Of a DNA stretch of 44,865 nt, positions 1 through 8,880 are shown one piece after another. The stretch lies in assembly GCA_945861585.1 (NCBI GenBank), contig CAMAVC010000017.1, positions 1 to 44,865 on the forward strand, given 5' to 3'. How positions within the stretch are numbered: position 1 is the first letter of the stretch; each line of letters opens with the position of its first letter. The notes under the pieces were generated by a model that saw only the letters and a list, made by a program, of their open reading frames with translations, was not told the origin of the DNA and made no database searches. Both the position numbers and the translations under genes were made by a program. The stretch comes from Planctomicrobium piriforme (lineage in GTDB: Bacteria > Planctomycetota > Planctomycetia > Pirellulales > UBA1268).

Positions 1-224
1 CCCTCGTGCTCGATGAGCGTACGAGGCTGGCCGAACGGCAGATCGAAACCACCGAGCCAGGGTTTGTCGACGCGGAGAAAATTCTCGAACGTCGCCAGTG
101 AATCGAGGCTTCGAACCCCGTCAAGGCGGTAGCAGTGGCGGCCGGCGGGCGATTCGCTCCGACCGATCGCCAGCGTGATCGGCTTGCGTCGGCACGGCGC
201 CGATGTGAAATCGACGCCGATCAC
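1..224 (-). CDS. DUF429-type predicted nuclease, partial (N-terminal part)
   Basis: Reading leftwards, the minus strand begins VIGVDFTSAP and continues through RKPITLAIG to FENFLRVDKPWLGGFDLPFG, then runs off the left edge still open. The GVDFTSAP start, with an acidic residue on the first strand, and the later GGFDLPFG segment are typical of DUF429 proteins, which are predicted to have an RNase H-like fold. No substrate is known and none can be inferred here. I chose the GTG at 224 because family members start just before VIGVDF. An in-frame GTG at 272 is an alternative, and neither has a convincing Shine-Dalgarno. It lies downstream of the YTV protein on the same strand, separated by about 75 bp. 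The family call is fairly good; function is open. Confidence 0.6.
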   Translation of the reverse strand, partial: MIGVDFTSAPCRRKPITLAIGRSESPAGRHCYRLDGVRSLDSLATFENFLRVDKPWLGGFDLPFGQPRTLIEHE

Positions 225-297
225 GACCGGACATGCGTCACGAGCGGCGGGGAAGCACGAGCCGTCGGGCACGACGGGCCCGGCGAGCCGACCTGCC

Positions 298-1965
298 TCA
301 CGTCGACTGGTCGCCAGACGTCACCTCGATCCGCCGCAAGCCGCTCGAGGTTTCGGCCGCGGGCACGTCGCGGGCGTCGGCAGCCGGCGGTGCGGGCTCG
401 ACCGCGGGCCCGAGCGGTGCGACCGTCGGCTCTGGGGCAGCCGACGCCTTCGGCGCCGGAACGACGGCATCCGGCTTGGCCGCCGGTGCGGGGATCGTCT
501 CGATCGGCTTGAGCGCCGCGGTGTCGTCGACCGGCTTGTCTGCGCGAACCGCGCCGGCCTTGGCGGCCGGGTCGACATGGTCGAGCGTCGAGCCGTGCCA
601 GCCCTCGGCGGGCTTCGCCGGCACGTCGGCCGGCTTGTCGCTGAACGTCTTGACGGGGCCACTTGGCGGCGTCTGGAGAGCTGGAGCAGCCGTCGGGGCG
701 GCCATGGGGCGAGCGGCGGCGGCAGGGGCTGCCGCCGGGGCGACGGCGGTGGGAATCGGGTTGCCACACGGATCGAGCGGCACCCGCATGGCCACCGTGC
801 GGGGTGACCGCACCGTGTAGCTGTAGGGAGTCTTCTTCTCGACCACCCGTGGGACCTGCATCGTGCGCTCTTCGGTGACGAACTTGCACACCTGCGTGCT
901 CACCGGTTCGACACGCTCCTCCGTGACAAACTTGCACACCTGGACGGGAACCTGGCGCACCTGCTCTTCGGCCACCATCTTCATGACCTGCACCGGCACT
1001 TTGTTGTCGACCCGTTCCACGACCTTGCGAACGGTCTGCACGGGCACTTGCCTGACCTGTTCTTCGGCCACCATTTTCATCGTCTGCACGGGCACCTGCT
1101 GGACGACCTGCTCGTCCACATACCGCACCGTCTGCACCGGCACCTTTCGCGTCATCACGCGGTTGACCATCGTCGTCTCGGGCACTTGCACAGGCGTGTA
1201 GGTGGGCTGGTACGAGCGGTTGACCTGATTCATCACGACACCCGGCGTGACGGTCCAACCGTAGCCGCCACGCTGCCACGACATCAGGCCGGTGTATGGA
1301 TTGACGGCCCAGCCGCCCGGCACCCAGCCGAGCTGTGTCGTGCCGGGAGCCACCATCGGCGTCACGGTGTCGACCGCCTGCGTGCCGACCGAGTAGGCCG
1401 TGCGGACCGTGGTGACCGGCTCGGCGACGGTGTATGCCTCTTCGCGTTCGCTCGTCTCGTAAACCGGACGACGGACGACACTCACCTGCTGCTGCACGGC
1501 CGTCTCATACACCGGCTTCATGACGGTGAACCGTTCTTCACGGGTGCTCGTCTCGACGACATCGCGGGTCACGTCGTAACTGCGATCGACGACCTGCGTC
1601 TCATACACCGGCTTCATGACGGTGAACCGTTCCTCGCGGGTTTGCGTCTCCCACACCGGCCGCTGCACCGTGTAGCGACGCTCCGAGGTCTGCGTCTCCC
1701 ACACCGGCTTCTGCACGGTATAGGTCTTCGTGTCGTAGACAGTTTCGTACGACAGGCGGTAGGCGGTCACCTGCTGCTCGTCGTAGACGGTCTGGAAGTC
1801 GAGCCGATAGGTCTGCGTCGCCACCGGTGCAGGCGCCATCTCGCCGCAGCACTGCGCGAGTGCGGAGCCCGGGGTCACGAGCGGGAAGATCATCGCGCCG
1901 CACACGAGGGCGCGGACACGTCGCGAGCGGATCGAACGGGTCGAGAAGCAACCGAGAGCGGCCAT
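298..1965 (-). CDS. YTV-repeat secreted planctomycete protein
   Basis: The predicted protein has 555 residues and no catalytic domain that I recognise. An N-terminal signal peptide (basic stretch, hydrophobic core, cleavage near GSALAQ) is followed by about six imperfect units of the type YTVQKPVWETQT or FTVMKPVYETQV at roughly residues 50-180. A second set of units around VPVQTMKMVAEEQVRQ and VCKFVTEERV runs from about 265 to 375. The C-terminal tail of about 150 residues is rich in Ala, Pro and Lys and looks disordered. The repeats match the YTV domain described from Rhodopirellula-type planctomycetes, thought to be extracellular. I start at the ATG at 1965 because AGGAG lies 9 nt upstream; a longer frame to 2034 lacks this. 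Near-identical DNA repeats inside the gene suggest growth by unit duplication. The role is probably structural. Confidence 0.85.
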   Translation of the reverse strand: MAALGCFSTRSIRSRRVRALVCGAMIFPLVTPGSALAQCCGEMAPAPVATQTYRLDFQTVYDEQQVTAYRLSYETVYDTKTYTVQKPVWETQTSERRYTVQRPVWETQTREERFTVMKPVYETQVVDRSYDVTRDVVETSTREERFTVMKPVYETAVQQQVSVVRRPVYETSEREEAYTVAEPVTTVRTAYSVGTQAVDTVTPMVAPGTTQLGWVPGGWAVNPYTGLMSWQRGGYGWTVTPGVVMNQVNRSYQPTYTPVQVPETTMVNRVMTRKVPVQTVRYVDEQVVQQVPVQTMKMVAEEQVRQVPVQTVRKVVERVDNKVPVQVMKMVAEEQVRQVPVQVCKFVTEERVEPVSTQVCKFVTEERTMQVPRVVEKKTPYSYTVRSPRTVAMRVPLDPCGNPIPTAVAPAAAPAAAARPMAAPTAAPALQTPPSGPVKTFSDKPADVPAKPAEGWHGSTLDHVDPAAKAGAVRADKPVDDTAALKPIETIPAPAAKPDAVVPAPKASAAPEPTVAPLGPAVEPAPPAADARDVPAAETSSGLRRIEVTSGDQST

Positions 1966-2046
1966 TGATGTAACTCCTGAAAATGACCCTTCGAGACTAA
2001 TCCCCTGAACGCAGGCTTCAAGCGGTTTGTTCACTTATTTTTGGGA

Positions 2047-2062
2047 TTTTTCCCGGGAAAAA
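2047..2062. promoter_or_regulatory. 16-bp perfect palindrome upstream of the YTV gene
   Basis: TTTTTCCCGGGAAAAA reads identically on both strands and sits about 82 bp upstream of the YTV start codon. The position fits an operator. A chance palindrome or a small transcript hairpin is possible. Confidence 0.4.
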
Positions 2063-2169
2063 CGGGGGTCGAAACCGCGCGACCGTCGCAACCCGTCCAT
2101 CTTACGCCCCGAGTCCAGTGGCCGGCTCGGACGTGGAGTCATGGGGAACGCAGGGAGCGCGTCGCGTGG

Positions 2170-2213
2170 GGCAAGCGTCCCGCTTGCCGCTGTAGGACAG
2201 GCTTCAGCCTGTC
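2170..2213. repeat. Two adjacent REP-like palindromes
   Basis: The first is GGCAAGCG-TCC-CGCTTGCC (2170-2188). The second is GACAGGC-TTCA-GCCTGTC (2196-2213), preceded by GTAG. The first type recurs at 34646-34664 with one change. The second recurs at 28065-28090, 31160-31177 and 40507-40524. They lie between genes and can form stem-loops, so they behave like REP elements or bidirectional terminators. Confidence 0.8.
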
Positions 2214-2223
2214 ATGCCGGAAT

Positions 2224-2602
2224 GCGCCCAATCCGGCTCGGGGCTACCCCGTACCGCCTCGCCGGACGTTCGCCTCCGCCCTCCAGGCTTCGGCTCACTC
2301 GGATTTGCCTGCGCTGCGCCATCCATGGCTCCGCTGGTAAAATACGCCGTCTCAACGGCAGGGGTAACCCCTCGCCTCCCCTCTCCAGTTGAGGAGGCTC
2401 GGGGCTGCCCATGCCCTCGAGCGGGCTGTGGGAGCGAGCGCAGCCATGGATGGCGAAAGCGAAGCGGACACGCAGAGAGACGAAGCCTGGAGGGCTGAGG
2501 CGAACGTCAAGCGAGAGGGCGTGGGCAGTCACGAGCCGGTGCGCGCTCAACCAGCCGAACGTCCGGCGAGCGGGATATGGGGAGCCCGAAGCCGGCGCGG
2601 GC
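2224..2602. repeat. Dispersed inverted-arm element, copy A
   Basis: The left arm (2224-2350) starts GCGCCCAATCCGG and contains the shared core TCGCCGGACGTTCGCC, then CTCCAGGCTTCGGCTCACTC and GCGCCATCCATGGCTCCGCT. The right arm (about 2440-2602) carries the reverse complements of these blocks in degenerate form: CAGCCATGGATGGC, GAAGCCTGGAGGGC and CGAACGTCCGGCGAG. Copies at about 9419, 31219 and 34311 share the left arm at high identity. There is no coding potential. It resembles a MITE or a large structured repeat. It fills most of the spacer between the YTV gene and cphA. Confidence 0.75.
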
Positions 2603-2635
2603 AACGCCCTGAACCGAAAGCGTCGGTCGTGCAGC

Positions 2636-5600
2636 CTACGCGCCGACGGGTGCGGGCACTTCGGCGTCGAGGATGCGCAGGTAGTCGGCGATGAACTCGC
2701 CGTACCGCACCTTCACGTCGGGGGCGAGGTGCTTGTAGCCCGCCACGCGGCCGCGGCAGGTCGCGGCGCCGCACAGGCACGGGCCCTTCAGATGCTCGAC
2801 CTCGTACTCGAACGTATCGTAGTCGATGAGCAGTTCCTCGCCGGCCGCGATCGGCCGCAGGGCCCGGACTTCGATCTGCTTCACGCCCGTGCGGATGATC
2901 ACGCCGCAATTCGGCGCGCACGAGTGGTTGAGCAGCACCGCCACGCCGTCGGGCATCACGTGGACGTCGGTTTCGACCTGCATCGTGTAGCGCGACCGCT
3001 TCGGCTGCTGCGGTCCCCAGGTCTTGAGGATCGTCTCCCCTTGGGCGATGTCACGGGCGGCGCAGACGGTGCGGCCGAGCCGGCCGCTCGTGACGTCGAC
3101 CGGCTCGTGCGGGGCCGGGCCGCGGTGCGAGTCGTCGTGGGCCATGATGCCGGCGACCTCGTCAAACTGCGTGTCGCGGAGGCGGGATGCGTAGCGCTCC
3201 TTGAGCCAGGGCATCGTCTGCTCGATCGTGTCGGGCTGGAGCAGCACGAGCTCACCCGGGCGGACGGCATCGAGCACGAGCGCAGCCGCCTGTGCCCAGT
3301 CGCCACCCGACTCGACCGTGCACACGCAGCCTCGGGCGACCGCCTCGGCGATGCCCTGGGAGATCACGCGCGTGATTTCGCCCGGTGTGCGGCCCCGGAG
3401 GTAGGCGTCTTCGTAGATCACGACGCGGTCGAACGTCGCGCCGAGGAGACGGCCCTGAGCGAGCAAGTCGTCGTCGCGCCGATCGCCCGCGGCCGAATAG
3501 ACCGCGGTGCGCCGCTCGTGGGGCAGTTTGCGGACGGTCGCGCAGATCTGTTCGAGCGACGGCACGTTGTGGCCATAGTCGACGACGATCGACGCCCCCT
3601 CGAGATCGAGGAGATTGAACCGGCCGGGAGAGCCGCTCGTGCCGCACGAAAAACTCTCGAGTCCGAGCCGCACGAGTTCCAGCGGCACGCCCAGACACCA
3701 GGCCGCAGCGGCGCCGGCCAGGACGTTTTCTACCTGGAAATCGACGAGCCCCTTGTGGACGAGCGGCACCCGCTCGAGGTGGGCGAGGCGGGTCTCGCGG
3801 GGGCCGTCACAGAGCACGATCCAGCCGTCGCGGACGGTGGCCGCCCGGCCGCCGGCCGCCAGGTGGACCGTGATCACGGGGTTGGCCGGGTCGAGTGCGA
3901 AGTACACGATTTGCCCTTTGCACCACCGCTTCATGTCGACGACGAGCGGATCCGCGGCATTGAGCACCGCGGTGCCCTTGCGGCTGACGGCCGACACGAT
4001 GGCCCCCTTTACCCAGGCGATTTGCTCGGGGGTGTCGATTTCGCCGATGCCGAGGTGATCGCCCGAGGCGATGTTGGTCACCACGGCCACGTCGCAGAAG
4101 TCGAAGCCGCAGCCTTCGCGGAGGATGCCGCCACGGGCCGTCTCGAGCACGGCCGTCGTCACGGAGGGGTTCGCAAGCACACGGCGGGCGCTCGCCGGCC
4201 CGCTGCAGTCGCCGGCATCGATCTGCCGGTTCGCGACCCACACACCCTCCGTGCAGGTCATGCCGACCGTGGCTCCGCCCGTGGCGGCGAGATGGCCGAT
4301 CAGCCTGACGACCGTCGTCTTCCCGTTGGTGCCGGTGACCGCCGCGACCGGAATCCGGCCGTCGTCGTCGGAGGCGAAGAGCGTGTCGACGATCGCGGCG
4401 CCCACGTCGCGCGGGGTGCCGACCGTCGGCTCCAGGTGCATGCGCAGGCCTGGCCCGGCATTCACTTCGATCACCACGCCACGCTGCGACTCGAGCGACC
4501 GCGTGATGTCGGCCGTGACGATGTCGATGCCGGCCACGTCGAGACCCACGATCCGCGCGGCCTCGACGGCGCGGGCTGCAACGTCCGGATGGACGAGGTC
4601 GGTCACGTCTTCGGAAGAGCCGCCAGTGCTGAGGTTCGCATTCTGCCGCAGAAGCACCACACGGCCCGCCTCGGGCACACTGTCGGCCGTGAGACCCTGG
4701 TCGGCCAGCACCGCCCTGGCCACTTCGTCGATCACCATCGGGCTCAGCGACGTCGCATGATCGCCGGTCCGGCGCGGGTCTTCGTTCACACGGGCCACAA
4801 GCTGACCGACCGTCAACACGCCGTCGCCCGTCACCGTGGGCGGACGGCGGCGGGTGGCGGCCACCACCTTGCCACCGACGACGAGCAGACGATAGTCGCC
4901 CCCGGTCACGAAGCGTTCCACGACGACGGACGTGTCTTGCTCGTGGGCCACGTGCCAGGCCTTCTCGAGCTCGCTCCGGGTCGACAGGTTCACCGACACG
5001 CCGCGGCCCTGATTGCCATAGCGCGGCTTCACGACAACGGGAGCACCGATCTCCTCGGCGACGACCCAGGCGTCGCCGGGATCGCTCACCGGACGCCCCT
5101 CGGGCACCGGAATCCCGGCCTCGGCGAGGAGCGTGCGCGTGAGCTCCTTGTCCTGCGCGATCGATTCTGCGACGGCGCCGGTGCGGTCGGTCTCAGCCGC
5201 CACGATCCGCCGCTGCTTGGCCCCCAGGCCGAGCCGCACCAGCGACCCGTCGTTGAGCCGCCGGGCGGGGATGCCGCGGGCCGCAGCCGCTTCGACGATC
5301 GACCGTGTGCTGGGGCCGAGTTGCTCTTCGAGGAGCACCTTCCGCAGCCGCTTGATCTCGCCGGGCACGTCGAATGCTTCGCCGGCGATGGCCGCCTTGA
5401 TGAGGCGGTGGGCGGCATGGAGGCAGGCGATCGCGAACTTCTCTTCTTTGTATTCGATCGCCACTTTGTACACGCCGCGGGTCTTCGTCTCCCGCGCTCG
5501 GCCGAAGCCGACCGTGGTGCCGGCGAGCGACTGCAGTTCGAGCGTGACGTGCTCGAGGATGTGCCCCAGCCATGTGCCGGTGCGCAGCCGCTCGAAGAAG

Positions 5601-5791
5601 CCGCCGCGCTCGCCGATCGTGCAGCGATGCTCGACCATCGTCGGGAGCCAGCGCATCAGCCGGTCGTTGAAGCCGGGAAGCGTGTTCGACGGATAGTCTT
5701 CGAGATGGCCGAGATCGACCCAGGCCTCAAGAACGGGAAACGAAGCCCACTGGTTCGGACCACGCAGAACCTTGAGCGAAGTAATCTCCAT
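2636..5791 (-). CDS. cphA: Cyanophycin synthetase with C-terminal SET domain fusion
   Basis: This 1051-residue protein joins a complete CphA to a SET methyltransferase-type domain in one uninterrupted frame. CphA adds Asp, then Arg, alternately to the cytoplasmic polymer cyanophycin using ATP. Visible parts: the CphA N-domain (start MEITSLKVLRGPNQW; GTWLGHILEHVTLELQ); ATP-grasp at about 215-475 (KPRYGNQGRG, GGDYRLLVVGGK, IEVNAGPGLRMHLEPT); and a Mur-ligase module at about 480-860 (P-loop GTNGKTT near 485, GDCSGPASARRVL, ETARGGILREG, VVDYGHNVPS, GDRRDDD, RGRTPGEI). From about 878 a SET domain follows, with NHSCAPN near 955, GEELLIDYD near 984 and a post-SET CLCGAATCRG near 1005. Ordinary CphA is about 870-900 residues. 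The start at 5791 matches the family N-terminus; a longer frame to 5905 does not. All key CphA motifs are present, so synthetase activity is likely; the SET substrate is unknown. Confidence 0.93.
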   Translation of the reverse strand: MEITSLKVLRGPNQWASFPVLEAWVDLGHLEDYPSNTLPGFNDRLMRWLPTMVEHRCTIGERGGFFERLRTGTWLGHILEHVTLELQSLAGTTVGFGRARETKTRGVYKVAIEYKEEKFAIACLHAAHRLIKAAIAGEAFDVPGEIKRLRKVLLEEQLGPSTRSIVEAAAARGIPARRLNDGSLVRLGLGAKQRRIVAAETDRTGAVAESIAQDKELTRTLLAEAGIPVPEGRPVSDPGDAWVVAEEIGAPVVVKPRYGNQGRGVSVNLSTRSELEKAWHVAHEQDTSVVVERFVTGGDYRLLVVGGKVVAATRRRPPTVTGDGVLTVGQLVARVNEDPRRTGDHATSLSPMVIDEVARAVLADQGLTADSVPEAGRVVLLRQNANLSTGGSSEDVTDLVHPDVAARAVEAARIVGLDVAGIDIVTADITRSLESQRGVVIEVNAGPGLRMHLEPTVGTPRDVGAAIVDTLFASDDDGRIPVAAVTGTNGKTTVVRLIGHLAATGGATVGMTCTEGVWVANRQIDAGDCSGPASARRVLANPSVTTAVLETARGGILREGCGFDFCDVAVVTNIASGDHLGIGEIDTPEQIAWVKGAIVSAVSRKGTAVLNAADPLVVDMKRWCKGQIVYFALDPANPVITVHLAAGGRAATVRDGWIVLCDGPRETRLAHLERVPLVHKGLVDFQVENVLAGAAAAWCLGVPLELVRLGLESFSCGTSGSPGRFNLLDLEGASIVVDYGHNVPSLEQICATVRKLPHERRTAVYSAAGDRRDDDLLAQGRLLGATFDRVVIYEDAYLRGRTPGEITRVISQGIAEAVARGCVCTVESGGDWAQAAALVLDAVRPGELVLLQPDTIEQTMPWLKERYASRLRDTQFDEVAGIMAHDDSHRGPAPHEPVDVTSGRLGRTVCAARDIAQGETILKTWGPQQPKRSRYTMQVETDVHVMPDGVAVLLNHSCAPNCGVIIRTGVKQIEVRALRPIAAGEELLIDYDTFEYEVEHLKGPCLCGAATCRGRVAGYKHLAPDVKVRYGEFIADYLRILDAEVPAPVGA

Positions 5792-6570
5792 GGAAGAAAG
5801 GCATGCTCTCGTGCCCGTTCGCAGACGCGTGCGAGGGCCAGGGTTGTGTGCGCCTCTCCCGGCCGCCGGACATTCCGGCGAGCACTGTTGGGCAGGAGGC
5901 TGCACGTCTCATCGCAGAACCACGTGGGCGCGTCGCCCGCATGGTCCGGTTTGCATGTGCAGGAATCCGATCGGCGGTGGAGGGGTGCTGCGTCAGGGCG
6001 GCGCGCACACCGGGGCCGATGAAGATGGGCCTCTGGGGAAGCATGGCTTCGCAGAAGGGCCTGATGACGACGGAGGGGGCGGCATGCCGACGAGGCACTG
6101 CCGCGGGAACGACGGGCCGGCCAGAGTGGCCATGGGTCGAGTTGTTTTCCTGAAGGAAAGAACCGAACGAATCATCCCTGCACGCCAGCCGCCCGTGTCG
6201 CCACGGATCCGGCTTCGCAGCAGGTGAGAAAAAGTTTACGCTTCGCCGCGTGGGACGCGAGGAATTTTTCTCACGGTTCAGGAAAGAGCACATCGCGTGC
6301 CGGGTCGAAGCAGAATCGACGGACGCGTCCGGAACCGCCGGAAGACAGGCCGACACGAGCCGACCTCGAAACGGGTTCATGGAAGCGATGACAATCTGGA
6401 ATGCAATTTCGGGTGGGAATGGTCCGGCTGACGGTAAATTCTGCCAGCCTCACCGGGGTAATCTAGGGGTCTTCGGAAAGCCACGCAAATTTCTGTGGTC
6501 CCCCTGCTGGATAGCCTTGTAACCCGGCTTTTTTTGCTAAAACCCGTATTTCGTAACGGTTTTTCCGCCC
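5792..6570. other. Divergent spacer between cphA-SET and the ABC exporter
   Basis: About 780 bp lie between two divergent genes of the same locus. No open frame here looks like a protein. The part nearest the exporter is AT-richer and has T-runs. It holds the inverted repeat at 6224-6274 and an imperfect AAAACC...GGTTTT hairpin (6539-6563) followed by Ts, just before the exporter start. Both promoters must lie here; a long leader or small RNA is possible. Confidence 0.5.
6224..6274. promoter_or_regulatory. Perfect 10-bp inverted repeat in the divergent spacer
   Basis: GTGAGAAAAA (6224-6233) and TTTTTCTCAC (6265-6274) are exact reverse complements 31 nt apart, with a smaller CGCG...CGCG pair inside. 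The site is about 430 bp from the cphA start and about 300 bp from the exporter start. It may be an operator shared by both genes or the stem of a leader structure. Confidence 0.45.
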
Positions 6571-8874
6571 TTGTCGCAGACCTTGAGCCCAGGTTTTGAT
6601 GCCGCCTCGCCGGGCGCCGGTGCCTGCCCCCCGGACCGCTTCCGCATGGAGCGTGGGGAGACGGTTGTCGCCGCCTGCCGGTTCGACCTGGATGCCGAGC
6701 TACGGTTCACCGATGGCTGGATCGTGCTCACCGATCGCAGGCTGCTGGCAGATCCCCCCGCATCGGCCGACGTCCCGGCCTCAGCATCCGCCCGCGGCGT
6801 CACCTCGTGGCCGATCGATCCGACCACCCGGCTCGATGTCAGGCTGCGGAACGCCGTGGGCCGAATCGAGCTGCTCCAGGGCGACGCCGTCATCGCCCGC
6901 TGGCTGTTTACGCCGACCCGGGCCAAGGGCGTGCACTCCCTCGAGGATGCGTTTGACGAACGCATTCGGGGCGGGGCGGAGCCCGAGGCGGAGGCGCGTC
7001 AGGCCGCTCCTCCTCCGGCAACGGGTTTCACTGGCGCTGACGACCAGCCATCGGGTGAGACGCAGGCTCGTGCTGTCGATCACGAGGGCAGCCTGCCCCC
7101 TTCGGGAACCCAGTCGTGGCGCACGCTCTTGCGGCTCGTGCTCTTCGCGCGTCCGCATGCCTCGATGGCGATTCTCGGTGCCGTGCTTTCGCTGGCCGGC
7201 ACCGCCGCCGCGCTCGTGCCGCCCTACCTCACGATGCCGCTCGTCGACCAAGTGCTGATTCCGCGCCAGTCGGGCGTGAACGTGCCGTTTTCGCTCGTGT
7301 GGTGGTATCTGGGCGGGCTCGCGGTCGCTGCGATCGCCGCCTGGGTGTTGTCGTGGGCGCGGTCGTGGGTGCTTGCCTGGGTGAGCGAACGAATCGCCGC
7401 CGACCTGCGGGTGCGGACCTACGCCCACATGCAGAACCTCTCGCTCGATTTTTTCTCCGGCAAGCGCACCGGCGATCTGATCACCCGCGTGGGCAGCGAC
7501 ACCGACCGCCTCAACCTCTTTCTCTCCGTGAACCTCATCGAGTTTTCCTCGAACGTGATGCTGGTGCTCCTCACGGCCGTCGTGCTCGTCTGGATGAATC
7601 CCACCCTCGCCCTGATCACGCTCACTCCCTTCCCGTTCGTCGTCTGGCTCGCGTATGCGGTGCGGTTTCGGCTGCGGCGTGGTTTTGCCCGGGCGAGCGT
7701 CGCCTGGGCCGACATGACAAGCGTGCTGGCCGACACGATCCCCGGCACCCGGGTGGTGAAGGCCTTCGCCCAGGAAGACCGCGAAGTGGCCCGGTTCCGG
7801 GCCGCGAATGATCGGGTGCTGGATGCCAATGATCGCGTCAACGTGGTCTGGTCGTTCTTCGGACCGCTCGTGAGCCTGTGTTCCGAGGCGGGCATTCTCG
7901 TGGTGTGGGCCGCCGGTGCCTGGCTCGTGTTTGGCGGCGCGGTGACCGTCGGCACGCTGACGGCCTTCCTGGCCTACATCTCCCGCTTCTACGGCCGGGT
8001 GGAGTCGATGATCCACATGGTGCCGGCCACGCAGCGGGCCGCTGCCAGCGCCCAGCGCATCTTCGAAATTCTCGACTGCCAGCCGACGGTCGCCGAGGCG
8101 GCGCGGCCGGTCGACCCGGGCCGCGTGCGCGGGCGGATCGTGATCTCGGGCGTGCACTTCCGCTACGGTTCCCGTGAGATCCTCCACGGCATCGACCTCA
8201 CGATCGAGCCGGGAGAGATGATCGGCCTCGTGGGAGCGAGTGGCTCCGGCAAGTCGACGCTCGCCAACCTCGTGTGCCGGTTTTACGATCCGTCGAGTGG
8301 GTCGATCTCGGTCGACGGTGTCGATCTCCGGCAGCTCTCGATCCGCGACTATCGCCGCAACTTGGGATGCGTGCTGCAGGAGCCGTTCCTGTTTTTCGGC
8401 ACCGTCGCCGAGAACATCGCGTACGGCCGCCCCGACGCCTCGCGCGACCGGATCGTCGCCGCAGCCCGGGCAGCGGGTGCCCATACGTTCATCCTGCGTC
8501 TACCGTCGGCCTACGATTCGCGGGTCGGGGAACGGGGCGGCTCGCTCTCGGGCGGCGAGCGGCAGCGGCTCTCGATCGCCCGCGCCTTGCTCGTCGATCC
8601 ACGGATCCTCGTGCTCGACGAAGCCACGTCGAGCGTCGATCCCGAAACCGAGGTGATCATCCAGGCCGCGATCGATCGGCTCGTGGCCGGCCGCACGACC
8701 ATCGCCATCGCCCATCGGCTTTCTACCCTCCGTCGGGCCAACCGCCTGGTGGTGCTCGACGCGGGGCGGATCGTCGAGATCGGCACGCACGACGAGCTCC
8801 TGGCCGCCGACGGCGCCTACGCCCGCCTCTACCATGCCCAGATGAAGGCTGCCGAGGCGGCCCTGGAAGCCTGA
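6571..8874 (+). CDS. Cyanophycin-associated ABC transporter (fused permease-ATPase)
   Basis: This is a 767-residue half-transporter of the exporter type. The first 185 or so residues form a soluble domain (ERGETVVAACRFDLDAELRF...GWIVLTDRRLL) not found in ordinary exporters; part of it is Pro/Ala-rich linker. Six membrane segments follow at about 195-480, then an ATPase domain with Walker A GASGSGKST near 554, signature LSGGERQR near 657, Walker B ILVLDEA near 680 and the switch His in AHRLS. The start is TTG at 6571, the only plausible start in frame before the conserved region. A DUF1854 gene follows after 6 bp, and cphA is divergent upstream. To my recollection this pairing of a long-N-terminus exporter with DUF1854 is named as cyanophycin metabolism-associated in family databases. 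The substrate is unproven; cyanophycin precursors or products are candidates. Confidence 0.85.
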   Translation: MSQTLSPGFDAASPGAGACPPDRFRMERGETVVAACRFDLDAELRFTDGWIVLTDRRLLADPPASADVPASASARGVTSWPIDPTTRLDVRLRNAVGRIELLQGDAVIARWLFTPTRAKGVHSLEDAFDERIRGGAEPEAEARQAAPPPATGFTGADDQPSGETQARAVDHEGSLPPSGTQSWRTLLRLVLFARPHASMAILGAVLSLAGTAAALVPPYLTMPLVDQVLIPRQSGVNVPFSLVWWYLGGLAVAAIAAWVLSWARSWVLAWVSERIAADLRVRTYAHMQNLSLDFFSGKRTGDLITRVGSDTDRLNLFLSVNLIEFSSNVMLVLLTAVVLVWMNPTLALITLTPFPFVVWLAYAVRFRLRRGFARASVAWADMTSVLADTIPGTRVVKAFAQEDREVARFRAANDRVLDANDRVNVVWSFFGPLVSLCSEAGILVVWAAGAWLVFGGAVTVGTLTAFLAYISRFYGRVESMIHMVPATQRAAASAQRIFEILDCQPTVAEAARPVDPGRVRGRIVISGVHFRYGSREILHGIDLTIEPGEMIGLVGASGSGKSTLANLVCRFYDPSSGSISVDGVDLRQLSIRDYRRNLGCVLQEPFLFFGTVAENIAYGRPDASRDRIVAAARAAGAHTFILRLPSAYDSRVGERGGSLSGGERQRLSIARALLVDPRILVLDEATSSVDPETEVIIQAAIDRLVAGRTTIAIAHRLSTLRRANRLVVLDAGRIVEIGTHDELLAADGAYARLYHAQMKAAEAALEA

Positions 8875-8880
8875 CGCACC

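Noticed and set aside
2411..6022. A very long plus-strand open frame (about 1200 codons) opposite cphA-SET
   Set aside because: Its translation is His/Arg/Asp-rich shadow text with no recognisable family, while the minus strand carries all CphA motifs. High GC makes such antisense frames common.
5727..6380. A minus-strand frame of 217 codons covering the cphA start and upstream spacer
   Set aside because: It overlaps the cphA N-terminus in another frame, has no motif or ribosome-binding site, and its composition looks non-coding.
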